NCBI GenBank assembly: GCA_037833965.1
Contig: AP031354.1
Coordinates: 24,344,001-24,408,000 of the forward strand
Length of the DNA stretch: 64,000 nt
Source: Marchantia polymorpha subsp. ruderalis
Taxonomy: Eukaryota; Streptophyta; Marchantiopsida; Marchantiales; Marchantiaceae
Direction of reading: 5' to 3'
The number at the start of each line of letters is the position of its first letter. The first letter of the stretch is position 1. The notes below the pieces were generated by a model, which ran no database searches, was not told the origin of the DNA, and worked only from the letters and a program-made list of their open reading frames with translations. Below are positions 13,787 through 26,950 of the stretch, piece after piece. The translations under genes were made by a program, and so were the position numbers.

Positions 13787-14395
13787 CGCACTGATTCATC
13801 ACTCGAATTGGAAAAATTTGGAACACTTCGTCAGCAATCATGTCTCAACTTTTGCTGAAACTTCTCCGGGCAAAATTATTGCTCAGTGCATTGGCTTCTC
13901 GATACCATGGCGGTATTGCATATCCCCCACGATTCAACATCGTTCAATTGCTGGGTGTTCACAACTCTCCTTTCTTTCTAGGACCGATGGTCAAGCTTAT
14001 ACACAATTCGGAGTTCTCATCTGCTAATGCCCACATTCATCAAAGCGCTTTCAATAATGTAATTTTGGCAAAGGCAAAAATGTAATTTTAATGTTTTCGA
14101 CTGCTAATTATGCTTTGTTCTGGTTACAGTGAGTATCTGAGTAGCAGGGACTGCCTGCCCACTCCTCAACAAAGAGATAAATGAGCTCGGATCTCAAGCT
14201 GCTGAGGGTTACCGACACCAAGACACGGAATCAATTCATACAACGAATTCGTACACCAACCTTCAGTGAATCGGGTCAGAATGCACAATCTTCATCCTTT
14301 TGGTATTCAGCGTTGTTCTTCCTTTTCGTGCACTTAACATCCAATCATTCGATGATACATTCAGACTGATGAAGATATTGTAAGAAACGAAGTGC
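13787..14395 (+). repeat. Repeat R, copy 1 (most diverged)
   Basis: Shares runs with 51366-51625 and 59014-59650: GTGCGCACTG, a CAGCAATCA...ACTTTTGCTGAAACT block, ATTGCTGAGTRCAT-like, GAGTAGCAG.GACTGC, GGAATCAATTCAT, and CAGACTGATGAA.ATATTGT at the end. Open frames here and at 59380-59616 are partly alignable but carry no known domain. This looks like a decayed dispersed element or a pseudogene family. Confidence 0.6.
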
Positions 14396-15683
14396 CATCT
14401 ACCTTCAACTCTTCACCCAAACCTTAAATAAAACTTTCTAAGAATAATCAGCCCATCTCATAATTCTTTAGCTCAAGGTCGGCAGAAGGTCCTTTGGTTA
14501 TAAGGCTGATCGTTGTGAATGGAATTGCAGAAATCTCAGAAGTCTCAAAATTTGAACTGATTTGCTTCGGTCGTTATTCGAAGGCTAGTCCCGCTCCGAT
14601 GATTTTGATTGCAGAGGGTATGGTCCGTGCCATGCCTACCAAGTCCATCACATCACACTACACACAAATCAGTCGTCCTAAAGAAGAGAAGGGCTAACAT
14701 GATTGTGAGATAAATGACTTAGAACGCCGGAAATACTTCGCGGGGAGACCATCTTTCGGCAGCGTAACGAAAGTGAGACCGACCGCATCTGAAATAAATG
14801 TTTTCGGAAGGACGGCGAGCGACGCACAAGAGCATCGATCCGTTTCAGAGAGTATCCCTCGGTTCTTGTATAGCTAACCATCCATTGAACAGTTAGAAAC
14901 AAGAGACAATCAGAAATGGATTGTCTCCACTCCACTGTTAGTTTTCTTCGTGCGTGGCTCAGAGTCTTGGTTCTTATTCTTTTGTCTTCTCTCATTGTAT
15001 AGCTGAAAATGCGTCAGCGCTGCTTTCACAACTTCATTCTGGCCTGCGAGCTTCAGATGTGAAGAAGCTCAGAAATGAGTGGCCATGGTTGGTATTAGTT
15101 GCCACATCTTGTTATCTGCCTCCTACTCTGAGTACGTGAGCAGAATACTCACGCTGTGAGTCAGTCGAGTGCCTTTGATTTCCTCATTTTGGTTAATATT
15201 TCTGTAGGTCCAGTATCTTCATGTGTTGAAGAGATTAGCTTCGCAAGTACATATCCTTGCCTCGAGCTAATAAAGTCACGGCCTCCCCTCCCCTTGCTCA
15301 ATTTCTGTAACATCCTCATAACATTGCTAGCATGCTCCAATAATCTATGCATACAGTGTAGCATTTGTGTTATACTTTCCTACCCATCAGCCTTTGAAGT
15401 TTTTCATTTTGCATAGAATCTTCGGAGAGAGGCGAGCGGTGACTTCGTTGGCTTTTGAGGCTTAGGCAAGATTACGTACCTTTTTATTCATTGGTGATCG
15501 GGCAAAAAATATGAACAGAGAACATTTATGAAGCTCCAGAGAGAAAAAGAGGGAACATCTCTGGTCCTGCAAATATATCAATTAGACTGCCTCGTAGTGC
15601 AAGTGTTCCCGCCCTACCAACTAATCAACCAGAGACCAAGTTGTGGCTTCAATCATTAACTACCATGGCCACTTGATACTTTA

Positions 15684-15724
<41 letters not shown>

Positions 15725-17985
15725 TGACTCCAGACTATTTAGACTTTACAATTTGCTTTGTCCAAATTGAGTCTACATAACTTGAGCTGCAATTTATCAT
15801 GTGGAAAGATATATGATTGTAATTGAGCTTTATTGATGCAGCTACAAACTTTTTCAGAATCGTGTCAACTGCTGTAAGACTAAATATAGAACTTAATCGT
15901 GACGAGCATTTCAAAAGTCAAAACAAAACTGAACGGAGAATTCACCTCAGTGACACTAAAGAGTACTTTATTATTTCAATTTGTGTAATTTGGAGTTTTT
16001 TCCAGCTCCTTTCCGTGGCACGGACTAATTAATTTAATTAACGAAGAACAAACAACCAAAATGAATCAAAACCTGAATCAATTCATAAATCACCACCGTC
16101 AATGGTAAACATGCAATATCATGTTAATGACAGGTTTCTTTTCATGCATTAGGATATATATGCTAAATTCTGCAAATGAAAATGAAAATAATAATTTCAT
16201 TATACAGATACGTAAAAAGGTTTCTGAAAGATTTGTAACTAAATTTGTGAGAGATTTGTAAATAAATAATAAGATTTGTAATCATTCTTCTGAGAGACAT
16301 ATGAGGGCTTTTATTGGCATGTACGTACAATTGTTTAGTTGAGTTCGCTTCTATGCTCCAGAAGGTTTCATTAATTTCTCTGAGTGAAGAGTGGGCAGTG
16401 TGGTGAAACATATCGAATAACATATTTTGTTAGTTTGTTCCATTTTTTTTGGTATCGAATAACCTTTTTTTTAAAGACACTGGCGGGTTTTGGAGACCGG
16501 CTTTCGTGTGCGAAGAAACTCGTTCTTCATTTCGATATCCATGTCCTGTTTCAACAGAGGAATGCAGCTCTTGCACGCTGCGAGATTTGTGCGTTTCTGA
16601 AACTCGTATCGGTAAACCGTCACGATAGAAGGAAATATCTGCATCTTCAAGCGCAGTCTTTCGACTTGAACATTAGACCGCAATGCTCGCTCTTTTGAAG
16701 TGACTTTCATAGCTGCTGCTGATCCTTTCGCCTCGTGATCCAGTCTCTGCATACTGAGGCGTTCGGATTCTCAGGAATTGCCTTCAGCGCCGTGAGACGT
16801 CTAATGATCCGTTCACCGATGACTTTGCCAGTTGTGGGCAGATTCTAGCTTCCATGTCTCGTAAGTATAGAGCTATGAAGTACATCTCTGAGCTTGAAAG
16901 TTACGATTATTTGTACAGGTGAGTGTTTGCAGTTGTTGTCTACAACTGTCTAAACGACCTAACGACTTGATCAAATATTTCAACGGAATTTCAAGTGAAT
17001 TGTTTTGCAAGTAGAGGATGCAACCGTACATTTATCAAGCTGAAAATAAAAACGGTTTGGCATCTCTTCCCGCCCCAGATGGTACAGTAACTCTATGTTC
17101 TTCCACGGTTCTTCCATGGCCTCGAGCGTGCTAACCCCTCCACTGCAAGTTCCGACAGACGGGTAGGAGAACATGGATAAGTACACAAGACGTCACCTTC
17201 TCTAGCAACTGATTTCCAACTACCGTGATCTAAGACCAATATTTAGATCCAAGGAGATCTAAGATCTCCTTGGTCTAAAACTGACATAACTTTAAATTAG
17301 ATGGTACACATGCCCAAAAGTCCACAGTAAAAATCCAACGATTCCTACAGGTTCTCGCAGCAAAAGGCCACATGATTCAGCCCTGTGAACTAGACTGCAA
17401 TATTAAAACACACGTAGAATGACATCGCAACCATCCATGCACTAGTTGAATGGATATGAAGAACGACATGGTTTCATGAATAGTATTCAAATTGATGAGT
17501 CAAATATATATGCAAGTATTTCTATCTATCGAGTTCGGCACCAATCTCTTGCCCTCGATAATATGGAACAAATCAATGAAAACAGACATGATTGTTTGTG
17601 ACTACGATAAATTTTACTCACAATTTGTCGACTGTGACAATCTACAAATGGAAATTTTGTTGAAATTTTTTATATAAATGCTGGATATGATTAGAAACTT
17701 CAAGGGTGTGGAATAGCAACGAACATGAAGGAGAAACCCTGAGAGGTTCCGGATACACATCTGCCGGCTCAAATGAAGATTTTTATCTTTGGAAGTAGGA
17801 GGTGCTTCAATATTTTCCATAGTCAAATTCATGAACTCTCCTATGTTGTCGAGTTGAAGCTTGCAATATGGTAAAGACACACCATGAACTGCCCCACGGG
17901 AGCCCATGTCAAGCTCATTGGACATAGATCCTTCTTCCCCTCTTCATTCGTCCTTCAACATGTCCAATTGGTAAAACGTAATTAC
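14396..17985. other. Intergenic AT-rich DNA
   Basis: No gene supported. It holds a TA microsatellite at about 15685-15721 and a 12-bp inverted repeat with a one-base centre at 17249-17273 (CCAAGGAGATCT/AGATCTCCTTGG). Short frames at 14678-14995 (-) and 16471-16752 (-) have no recognisable motif. Confidence 0.35.
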
Positions 17986-18354
17986 TGTTGGACGTATACT
18001 CTCCTGCTCACCATATGTAGATTAGGTTTAGAGCTTACGTTTAGGGTTTTAGACTAGTTGCTTCGAGTATATATAGAGTGTGTTACAAATCATCTATCAA
18101 GTTTCCTATCTTCGAACACAGTGAGTCTTGTATTGTTCTTCAGTTTATAAAATTACACTACAAAACTTAATGTACTCTCTCAGCTGCAAGAATATGAAGT
18201 CCGATTCAAGGAAACACAATCAAATACTCACTATCATTGATTTGATTCGGTGTCTTTGAAACTAGTGTTACAGGAGTACCTCTATAAACTCGAAAAGACA
18301 ACCAAAAATACATACATAATATCAATCAGAATTACTTCAACCAAAAACTCTAAC
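17986..18354 (+). mobile_element. Possible solo LTR of a Ty1/copia element
   Basis: The segment starts TGTTGGA and ends CTCTAACA, the inverted termini usual for plant copia LTRs, and contains a TATA-like run (GAGTATATATAGAG) near 18069. No PBS follows and the flanking five bases (ATTAC and ATATG) do not match, so either the boundary is slightly off or the duplication has decayed. Confidence 0.4.
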
Positions 18355-18966
18355 AATATGTTAATGATATTGAAAACTTTGCTGGAGCAATTGGTTATGA
18401 TATATCATCGGTGACTGAGTACAACCCTAGAATAGAGAGGCCTATCCAGTCCGATCTCAGCTGAAAGAGTTGGCATGGATAGATTTAAGAATGATATAAA
18501 TTCAGCGCAATACAAATAACTGTTGAATACAGAAATCAAAATGTGCTCGGAACAGCACAGGATACTGTTATATTGCAGCTTCCCGCTGATAACCTAGACA
18601 ATAATATATCCCAATCCTTAGCAGTATAAAACACTGCAGAGTGAACTGATACTTATCGTATAAATAACGCTTCGGCCACATGTCAAGCATAAATAGATGA
18701 ATGTACCTAGTTCAAATAAGCACGCATATGAACAAGGATAGACGAATGCATGAACTTCCAAATTCTTAGCTTCGAAGGGCTAGTGCATGACCTGTCCAGT
18801 TTCTTGATATACGTATCGTATTGTACACACTCTCTACATTTTGGTCGTAATAAACTGGCCAGGCACACACACTCCTGGCTTGGCAGCCTCGAGAGTCTCG
18901 TTGTAAGGTCTTTGAGATTTCAGTGCTCAAACTGTTGCTATGTCTTGATTGAGAGCTCTAGCAACT
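18355..18966. other. Intergenic spacer
   Basis: Nothing recognisable; it ends exactly where the first palindrome-rich element begins. Confidence 0.3.
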
Positions 18967-19379
18967 TGTGGTAACCCATTTTTTGTTTTTATGCAGAATT
19001 TAAAATAATTTTGGAAAACAGTACCGCAGCAGCCGTGTAAATGGTAATCGGTACATTTAAATAGAGTGAAGATGGATAATAGCGAGTCTCATATGATCTC
19101 GTAGAATCCATGAGTTGGGCGCAATGTCCGGAATAGGCGCCCCGACCTAGACAATCAATTCTGAAGGAGATCTCCTTCGGCGCAAGGCGTATAATCCGCC
19201 CTCGGCGCTAGGGAAATCCCCCAGATATTATTCAATTCACAACGCCTTGACTTGGTTAGGGTTTCGTTCAAAAGAGCTCAACACGCTCAATCTAAAACGA
19301 GCCCAAGAACGCTGGGAACGGATGAGGACGAGGACTCAAGGAGTTATCATTATCGGAAGATACAGAGAGGGAACGCCTT

Positions 19380-19830
19380 CGGCGGAAGGGCTAGGTCGAC
19401 GGACGAGCCGCCTTCGGCCCTAGATGTTCGCCTTCGGGGGTGAATTTTAGATTAGGAGGCGTTTTAGATTATTTTTGAGGCGTTTACCTAATCTTGTGAT
19501 TAGGTAAACGCCTTCGGGGGTAGCAACTCCGTACCGTCTGCCTTTGGCCCAACGCCTTCGGCGGTACGGACATGTGCGCCTTCGGCGGAACAGAGCTTCG
19601 GCGGCAAAAGCGCCTTCGGAGGGACAAGAGGGATCGACAGACAGTACAAGACCCGCTGACTACGGTCAACGCCTTCGGCGATGCACCTACGTCGATGGAC
19701 GTCTTCAAGAAGTCCGCCTTCGGCGCTGGGAGTCAACGCCTTCGGCGCTGCGGGTCAACGCCTTTGGCGGTGCGAGATAGATACGAGTTGCGAGTCGGCC
19801 AAAGGCGATATGCCTCCGGCACTGCGCGAA
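19380..19830. repeat. Cluster of CGCC-TTC-GGCG palindromes
   Basis: Many copies of an 11-mer (arms CGCC/GGCG, three-base centre TTC) or near versions (TTT centre, GCC/GGC arms). About ten lie between 19505 and 19775, at irregular spacing of 20-50 bases with unrelated sequence between, so this is not a simple tandem array. Confidence 0.85.
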
Positions 19831-19984
19831 CACGGCCGCGGCGAAGTACGATGGCGGAAATTAAATTGAATTTGGGAGCGTGTGAGTCCGCGCGACGGCG
19901 AAGCGTGAAGCCGCGCGTGCGAGAGGAGGGCCGTTACGCCTCCAAGCCGGCCCAGCCATCAAGTGAGTTGACACTCACGACCAA

Positions 19985-22865
19985 GTGTCGACAATGAAAT
20001 CTTGTGAGCCGAGGGCGGGCGACTCATTCTTGAATCTGCGATTTCAATTTCTCGTGAGAGCTGCGCGCGAACACATTCTGGCAGAGAGAAGGCGACGCGC
20101 AGAGACTTGCATAGTAGGGGGAGAAATGAGTGCGCGACCGCAGGAATTGAGAGAGAGTAGAGTTTGCAGAGGAATCGCAGCCGCGGGCAAGAAGCTTGGG
20201 CATAGCGGAGGAGAGTTTGCGAAATACGATTTCAAGAACGCAATGTCGAAGGCCACTCAGCTGCGGATTATCCCGCTGAAGATTCCGCTGATTGGGCTGC
20301 GCGCTTTCCAGCCCCAGCTGTCTGCGGTGAAGCTCGATTTCCTCCTGTGGGGATGGAATTACGTGTGCCAGGACATGGTGCGCGAATGTCACAAGGAGAG
20401 ACATCAATCTACGCGCGGGTTTCGACCGCACGTAGAGCGTTGGACCATCCAAGATTGGGCACAGGTACTGGGAAGATGTGCGGGAGAGGACGGACATCTC
20501 ATATTTGATAGCGAGAGCATCAAGGTCACGAAGGAGGAGAAGATTTGCTTTGCGACCCTGTTCAAGAGTGCAAAGTCCAGCAAGAACGGGTACAGGACCC
20601 GTGATTATAAGGATCGCTACTGCATAAATGTCGCGGTAGCAATTCTCCAACTCTTGCAGCCGCACAGATCACATACATCACTTCTTGGCAAGTGTCTTTC
20701 GTGGAGCTGGCGTTGGTTGGAGCTCCGATTCACTAGGCGCGCATCTTATGGAAGATAACGCGGCAGCATGCGTTTGAGGAGAAGGGGGATCAATCAATCA
20801 CCTCTCCCCCTTCTTGATCAACTTTTATCGGTCGATGGGTTGTCTAACCGCGACCAAGCGTGTTCAATTTCCACTACTATCACTCAGCAACCCCGGGCGG
20901 TATGTGAAGGATGTCGAGGTCGACACCGACGAGGAAGAGACCAGTGCCTCCACGCCACCAACTCAACAGAGTGCGGGAAGGGAATCATTCGCAGTGCGAG
21001 TGCCGCGGAAGTGGAGATGGAAGGGAGAAGCGGAGAAAGGTCAACATCGAGATTCGGCTACTCTCAAACGGAAGCGGCCACTGGAGGAGCTCTGCAGTCG
21101 GCCGAAGCAAAAAGCACGTAGGCTCGTATTGCCTGCAAGTAGCGCGGAGACAGGACGTGCCGCCGGAGAGAAGGAGACACCATCCTCGGAGGAGGATGGG
21201 AACACACTGACAGTAGAGGGGTCAGCGGACCTCCCTACACCGAATGCACGGACGCCTTCGGCGGAAGCAAGACGTCCTTCGGGTAAAGAGAGACGACATG
21301 CGGCACCGATGAATGTGCAGGCAACGGATAGGTGTTCCGCACGAGCACCGTACGCGGACTCGCCTTCGGGGCTGGGCCTTCGGCTCGAGCGCCTTTGGCG
21401 CAGCAGAGGAAGAGAAAGGAGCCGGCGGAAGATCTGCTTCGACGCAAGGGCCTTTGGGCCATGGAGTTGCGAGTAGGGAGACTTCGGGGAAGGCGCCTTC
21501 GGCGGTAAGTCCGCTGGAAGGTGCGCCTTCGGCTCAAGGGCCTTTGGGCCAAGGGACTTAAGGCGAGCCGCCTTCGGCGGAGGCACCTTCGGAGCAGGAC
21601 CTATGGAAGGAGCAGGACCTAACGGAGGAGCGGAATGACAGTCAGAAGGGAGAAACACGTGTGCAATCCGCACAAACACCTTCCGCACAAACGCCTTCGG
21701 CGGTGGACGCCTTGGGCAATGCGGAGTTGGTAGAAACAGTACGGGCGAGCGGTGCGAGTTTGGCACAACCAAAATACCCCACCGCCTTAGACATTTTGGC
21801 CGGGAGCAGTGAGGCAGCAGCGGCAGTAGACGACGCAGACACTACGAAGCTCCACTCACGAGAATCGCCAGAGAATTCAGTGGCGACCAAAATCCCCAAT
21901 TCGGAGGATGACGAAGAAGGAGAAACGGAATCGGGATCGGGATTGGGTGAGGAGGAGGAGCAATTGGTGGCAGACACGCCGACGGCGGCACTTTGCGAGC
22001 AGGTGGTACCTCTGTTGAGGTATCTTGATCGCAAGGTGAAGAAGTATGCAGACCCCCGCCAGCCTGGGTCCTACGTTGAGTTAGTGCGCAGGCGGACTCG
22101 CACTAAAGTCCGCACCAGCAAGTTGTTGGCACGTCTTGATGGGGACATTAAAGATCTGCGGGAGAAGAATGAGTGCCTGCTGGGCCACATTGCTCTTACG
22201 CGGAAGGTGCACCAGGCCGTCGACAAGTTGCGCGATGAGAAACTTGAAGAGGCGACGAAGGAGTTCGCCAAGGAGAAGGCGAAGCTCGTAGATGAGCTGG
22301 ATTCTAAGCAGACTCAGAATCGAATTTTGTCAAAGGAGCTCGTGCGGCAGACACGGTTGCTGGAGCAGTGTCAGCTCGCACGTCAGGCGGATGAAGAGTT
22401 AATCCGCAAACTGCAATCAGAGTGCGGGGAATTGAGAGCGCAGCGTGCGGACGCAGAGTTGCAGTTAGTGGTAGTTGAAGACGATCGCCGGCGGGAGGCA
22501 GATCGCACGAAAGAGGAGTTGGCGAGGCGAGTCAACCACTATGTAAGAGGTAACACCCACTATAAATGGTGGCGCAGGAGAAACTCACACTGCGCGAGTT
22601 AGAGCTTCGTGCGGCGGGTTTGGTGTCAGGTGACAGTCGAAGCCGGCGGCGAGTGGCGAAGAAGTTAGATTCGTTTCTGTCAAGGTCGCGGGACGCCATG
22701 GCCACCCTCAAGGCGGAGGATACTGCGGTGTTGCGGCGGCTGGGACTGCGCAGCCGAGCGGAAGACTGGGCGGGTAGGGAGTTAGTGCGCGGCAGTCTGT
22801 CGCGCAGAAGGCGAAGCACGGGATCTGCAGAGTGTAGCGTAGCGTGGTTCCGTGTAGGCGTGTAG
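19985..22865 (+). pseudogene. Degraded ORF of palindrome-rich element, copy 1
   Basis: Homologous to the open frames at 27229-29905. The coding blocks are 19985-20758 (N-terminal part, with FLLWGWNYVCQDMVREC and the WAQVLGRCAG block), 20814-21476, 21661-22602 (Ala/Ser/Pro and acidic linker followed by a long Glu/Arg/Leu-rich coiled coil) and 22566-22865 (conserved C-terminus with LRRLGLRSRAEDWAGRELVR). They fall in different frames, and between the first two the homologous frame has shifts and a stop, so this copy cannot encode the full protein. No enzyme motif is visible; the role of the intact protein is unknown. Confidence 0.7.
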
Positions 22866-23739
22866 TGCAGGTAGTGTAATGTTAGTTAGGACTTAGAGTG
22901 TATAAAGTAGTTCAAGGCGTCTTGCCTTGGGATTCTTCCAGTTTTGGAAGTGCAGATCAGGAACTCATTTTCTCTGCGTGTTTGTGTCATTAGTTATGTC
23001 ACCACGCAAGAGGAACTACAACATGGCGATCCGCATTTTGTAGCTGAAGGCCTTCGGCCGAATGTTCAGAGCTAGTGTACTGGTTAGAGACTTGAGTAGT
23101 TCGGATCTACACTTGCGGATGATTGCCGATGCTCAAAGCTAGTAACTAGTTAGATACTTGAACAGTTTGTCCATACACCTTCGAGTGATTGTTCTTGATT
23201 GTACTCCTTCGGGATTTTTCCCCTGAATGCCAAAGTGAAGTTTTGTTACTTCGAGTAAACCTTGGTTGTAATTCAGGTTACGCTGCAGCAGGTGCTTTCA
23301 GGGCAACCCCTATAGTATTTCTGGGAATGACAAGTGCCTAAGAATTCAAACTCTTCAATAGACTATTATGGTGTGCTATTATGGACTACTACTGGATCGT
23401 TTCTCAGTTGAGTCTCTCAGTTCGGACTTGTGTTCTCTGCGCGTTTTGTGAGTTGAGTGTGTTGTTCACCGCGTGCGAGTGACTTCGATCCGAAGTAGGA
23501 AGTCCAATCCGGATTCCCTGTGCTAGCAGAAACTAGTGGAAGGGTTGTAAAAGCCGGAGTTGGGAGTCACTATCCGCAGATCCGCTGAGTGTATTCGCGA
23601 GAGACTTTCCCCCTGAAATCTTAAGTAGAGGTCCTAACCGACCTCTGAGGTGTGTTTTTATAGTTTCAGGTGTGTGTGTGTTGAGTGAATTACGCTGCAC
23701 TATGCGACCTCCGAGTGAACTCCGAATACTTCCCTTCAT

Positions 23740-25109
23740 GTCCTCTATTCTCCAGGCGAAGACATCTACGTAGTGGCAAAGGAAGGCCTGTACCTCCCTT
23801 AGCTCTTCTCCCTTCACCGTGCTTGATACCTTCAAGCACTTATCAGGACTGAGTTGCACTTCGTGACAGTCACTGGGATTCACAATACCCTCCGTGTGAC
23901 TCGTCTCGCTTCTTCCCAGCCCCACCGTTAATTGCTATTCGTCCTCCGGCTGAATAGCGTCCAGTTCCTCCTCTACAGAGCAGCAAGCGACAAATCCCAC
24001 AAAATCGGGGGTCCAGTAGTCTGACGGAATGGACGAATCACTGTCCGCTCCCGAAGTGTAACCCGCACTTGTCGATGGTGTCTCCCCCTTATGAGGGATC
24101 TTGGTCCAAGGAACGGTGATGGTCCTTGAAGGATATTTGGGGTGGGAAAACTTCAGGCGATGCCTACGCCAGTCACATCGTACTTGCGCGCCATATAACT
24201 ATGGACGCCCGAGCAGGATGTCATATCCTTGCTTCACCAGAGGCTGCAGGATGATATTTGTCAATTGAAACTCCGCACCTCCGATGTTGGTTCTGATATT
24301 GCGCAGCATACCAAAAGGCATCCTCCGCGTTTGATCTGCCAGTCTCAACACGCGTTTCGTAGGTTCGAAAACACTGAACCCCAAAGCCCTTGCAGTGTCC
24401 TCTATCATTATGTTGACTCCCGATCCGGAGTCTACTGGTACTTTGCGGACACAACACCCGCCTATCTCCACATCGATCTCCGGAGGTCCTTGGTCTTCAC
24501 TGGTTACTTGGTACACCTGGGGAAGTTTGACTACACGAGGCTTCGGCGTAGCGAAAGCATCAACATCTTTCGATACGTCTTGTTGTCGTCGAGGAGCTGA
24601 TTGAACGTGATGTTAGCTCGCTGATTTCCGATATCTTCTACTAAGTCGTTGTGGGCATGTCGGCTTGACGCCGACTTCTTGCGCGGTTCCAAGGATACAG
24701 AAGTCCGAGCGACAGAGGGCGTCGGTATGTTCCGTCCTTCTGTCTCCTTTCGGATGCGGATTGCTTCCTTCAACAGTTCCGCAACCTCGTCCCTGATGTC
24801 CGGGGTATACTCCCGCTTCAGCACGCGTACTTGTTCATCCTCGGTCAGTGTCTTAGTCCGCGCCGCAGGGGTTTCGCGTATAGCCGAAGGCCTTCGCGCA
24901 GGCCTCAAGTCAGACCTGCTACTTGTCTTCTCTTCTCCCTTCCCTTTTCGATCATTGGCCTTACGACTGTGCTTACGATTATCTTGTTCCTCTTCTTTCG
25001 ATCGCCTTGATCTGCGGGTTTCCACCCGTCCGCACATAACCTCTTCTGCAGGCCACTCCTCTTCTTCATCATTCTTGTCCAAACTCGCCTCAACCTGGTT
25101 GACCTGTAC
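23740..25109 (-). mobile_element. Ty3-type element A, pol and gag C-terminal fragment
   Basis: Minus-strand coding from 25109 down: a charged Gag C-terminal region (25109-24531), an aspartic protease (24516-24199) and a linker into the start of the reverse transcriptase, ending with the DVFAW block at about 23745. Two in-frame stops interrupt it: a TAG directly after LLGRP (24198-24196) and another near 23945. The fragment ends at the junction with palindrome-rich copy 1; the polymerase core, RNase H and integrase are absent from the window. Confidence 0.8.
24199..24516 (-). pseudogene. Retropepsin-like protease domain of element A
   Basis: The frame carries VPVDSGSGVNIM, matching the retropepsin D-S/T-G active site, and ends with YDILLGRP, the second conserved block of Ty3 proteases. 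It would cleave Gag-Pol in the virus-like particle of a functional element. The next codon is a stop where Trp is usual (GRPW), so the polyprotein is broken. Confidence 0.75.
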
Positions 25110-25884
25110 TGCAACCTCCGGGCTGACTCTCACTCAAGTTTACCTCAGATGGCTTTTCGGTAGCTCATCATGATTCTAGAAGACTAGGATTCCGCATCAT
25201 ACTCATAAGCTAAACACCCTCTCACACAATCTCTCAAGGTATCACTCCAACTCATACACTCATCGACACTCCAAGGTACTGAAAATTTGTCACTCTTTCA
25301 TATATGAAACAAGTCTCTACATATGAACTCTCCAAATTTGCTTGAGAGGCTCTTCCCTACCTCTCTATATATACTACTTGAGAATTTACCATAGTAACAA
25401 ATGGTAACTTCTATCTATCTAACTTACTTTTACGAAGATAAACCATAGTAAGGTTGACTAGTTATCAATATGTGGCAACATGCCATTGGCCCCCTAAACC
25501 TTCTAGATGTTTACTAATCCCTAGATTGAGTTGGCGACATGCCATTTGTGCCTTTCCAACTTCTAGAACTTCCACTTTCCACTAAGTCAACATAAGACTT
25601 AGTCTAACCAATGGAATACTCCTTACTTTAGTCAAACCAATCATAACTAAACATGAAGTTCAAAAGTCTTTTCTCTTGGAATCTAGACTTTTGTACAAGA
25701 CAAAATAGAAGTGCTCACTCAAATCTTCTAGAACTTCTATAGTTATTCCGCCAAGTATAAACATTATAGCTAAACTAGCTAGACTTAGTCATAACTAGCT
25801 AGATTTAGTCATAACTATCCTAGCCATGATTAATTCCTTGGCTAATTCTAGTTTTATTTCACACATGCAATATCTGGTCTTACA
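25110..25884 (-). mobile_element. Solo LTR (D), same family as element B
   Basis: 775 bp, the reverse complement of the 771-bp LTRs at 31406-32176 and 38316-39086, bounded by TG...CA on its own strand. The flanking tetranucleotide GTAC at 25106-25109 recurs at 25885-25888. It sits inside the Gag frame of element A, which is continuous across it if D and one GTAC are ignored. A solo LTR normally arises by recombination between the two LTRs of a full element. Confidence 0.9.
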
Positions 25885-26015
25885 GTACGTCCTCCTTGGC
25901 AGGAGGCGTCACAAATCGCACCGTGGGCCGGTTGGCTGGAGGTTGATCGCACTCCACTGAGGTATGTCCAGACTTCTTGCAGTTACTGCAGCTTGGAACA
26001 TACCCTGTTTGTCTC
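25885..26015 (-). mobile_element. Element A Gag fragment with third zinc knuckle
   Basis: A short minus-strand coding piece between solo LTR D and element C. It encodes a CCHC knuckle (CSNCKKSGHTSVEC) and about 25 following residues. Its frame joins the fragment at 30913-31405 on one side and 25109 on the other. Confidence 0.8.
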
Positions 26016-26419
26016 TGTGGTACCCCACTTTTGGTAATTTTGAGGAAATTAAAACATTTTTGGAAAACTGTACCACGGCAGCAATGTAAATAGCCTTCGG
26101 TGCACCAAAACAGAGTGAATTCGGAAGATCGCAGAGATTCTCGAGGGACCTCGTAGAATCTAGGAGTTGGGTGCAGCGGTAAGGAAGGGCACCACCCTCC
26201 CTGCGAGCTCTGCAGTTAGGATCCCTACGGCGCAAGGCGCAAAATCCGCCTACGGCGTTGCGTCCGCGGCGGTAGGGAAATCCTTCATAATTAGGTCAAC
26301 CCCCAAACGTCTTGACTTAGTTAGGGTTTCGTTGGAAAGAGCTCGACGCGCTGATTCCAACGAGCCCAAGAACGCCAACAACGGATGAGGACTCCGGGAG
26401 TCATGAAGGTTGTAAGATA

Positions 26420-26950
26420 CTCAGCTCTTCGCCTGTGCACAGGCGGAGAAGTTTTGTCCTATGCGCGGACGAAGGAAGTTCGCCTGCGCACAGGCGAAAT
26501 AGGGTTTTGATGTAGGCGCGAAGTTCACCTACGCACAGGCGTGCGCCTGTGCACAGGCGTTTCGGCGTCGGCGGAAAATCCGCCTTGGGCCCTAGAAATG
26601 CGCCTTGTGAGGTAGAAATTGTACGGCGCCTTCTGCGCCAGCGCAACGCCGCGGACGAGCAAGGAGCCGCCAGAATAGTAAAATCCGTACGGACCGTACG
26701 GACTGTACGGACGGGACGGATGGATGCGCTCTTGGACGGACGGAGTTGCGGCGGCGAGAGCGCCGACGGAGAGACAAGGAACGGACAGTCTGGACGGAGG
26801 CTGTTGACCGCGGTCAACGCCTTCCGCGCCAGCGCATCGACGCGGACGAGCTTCGCCTGCGCACAGGCGAGCGCCTGTGCACAGGAGGGTGAAGTTCCGC
26901 GCCGGCGGAGAATCCGCCGAGAAGTCCGCCTGCGCGCAGGCGGGAGTTGA
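26420..26950. repeat. Cluster of CGCCTGTGCACAGGCG-type palindromes
   Basis: Perfect and near-perfect 16-mers with arms CGCCTGTG/CACAGGCG or CGCCTGCG/CACAGGCG recur along this leader, together with GGCGGA..TCCGCC pairs and a short CGTACGGACTGTACGG run near 26690. The outer CGCC/GGCG arms match those of copy 1 but the core differs. Confidence 0.8.

Larger units (their letters stand above)
18967..23739 (+). mobile_element. Palindrome-rich RT-less element, copy 1
   Basis: Begins TGTGGTAACCCATTTTTTG, as does the copy at 61716, and is close to the start of the copy at 26016. It then follows the same order as that copy: a leader block (GCCTTGACTTGGTTAGGGTTTC near 19250), an array of CGCC-TTC-GGCG palindromes, a degraded coiled-coil reading frame, and a long tail starting near 22866 (GTTAGTTAGGACTTAGA). 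Its right end is about 165 bases short of that of copy 2 and abuts Ty3 element A at about 23740. No reverse transcriptase, protease or integrase was seen. Confidence 0.7.

Noticed and set aside
16020..16040. AT-rich palindrome TTAATTTAATTAA as an origin or binding site
   Set aside because: Such runs are expected in this AT-rich stretch; there is no further support.
19540..19560. GCCTTCGGC as a UUCG tetraloop hairpin
   Set aside because: Pairing CGCC with GGCG leaves a TTC triloop; a C(UUCG)G loop would put C opposite C in the next pair.
19380..19830. A CRISPR-like array of regular repeats
   Set aside because: The spacing of the CGCC-TTC-GGCG units is irregular, the units are only 11 bp, and the context is a eukaryotic mobile element.
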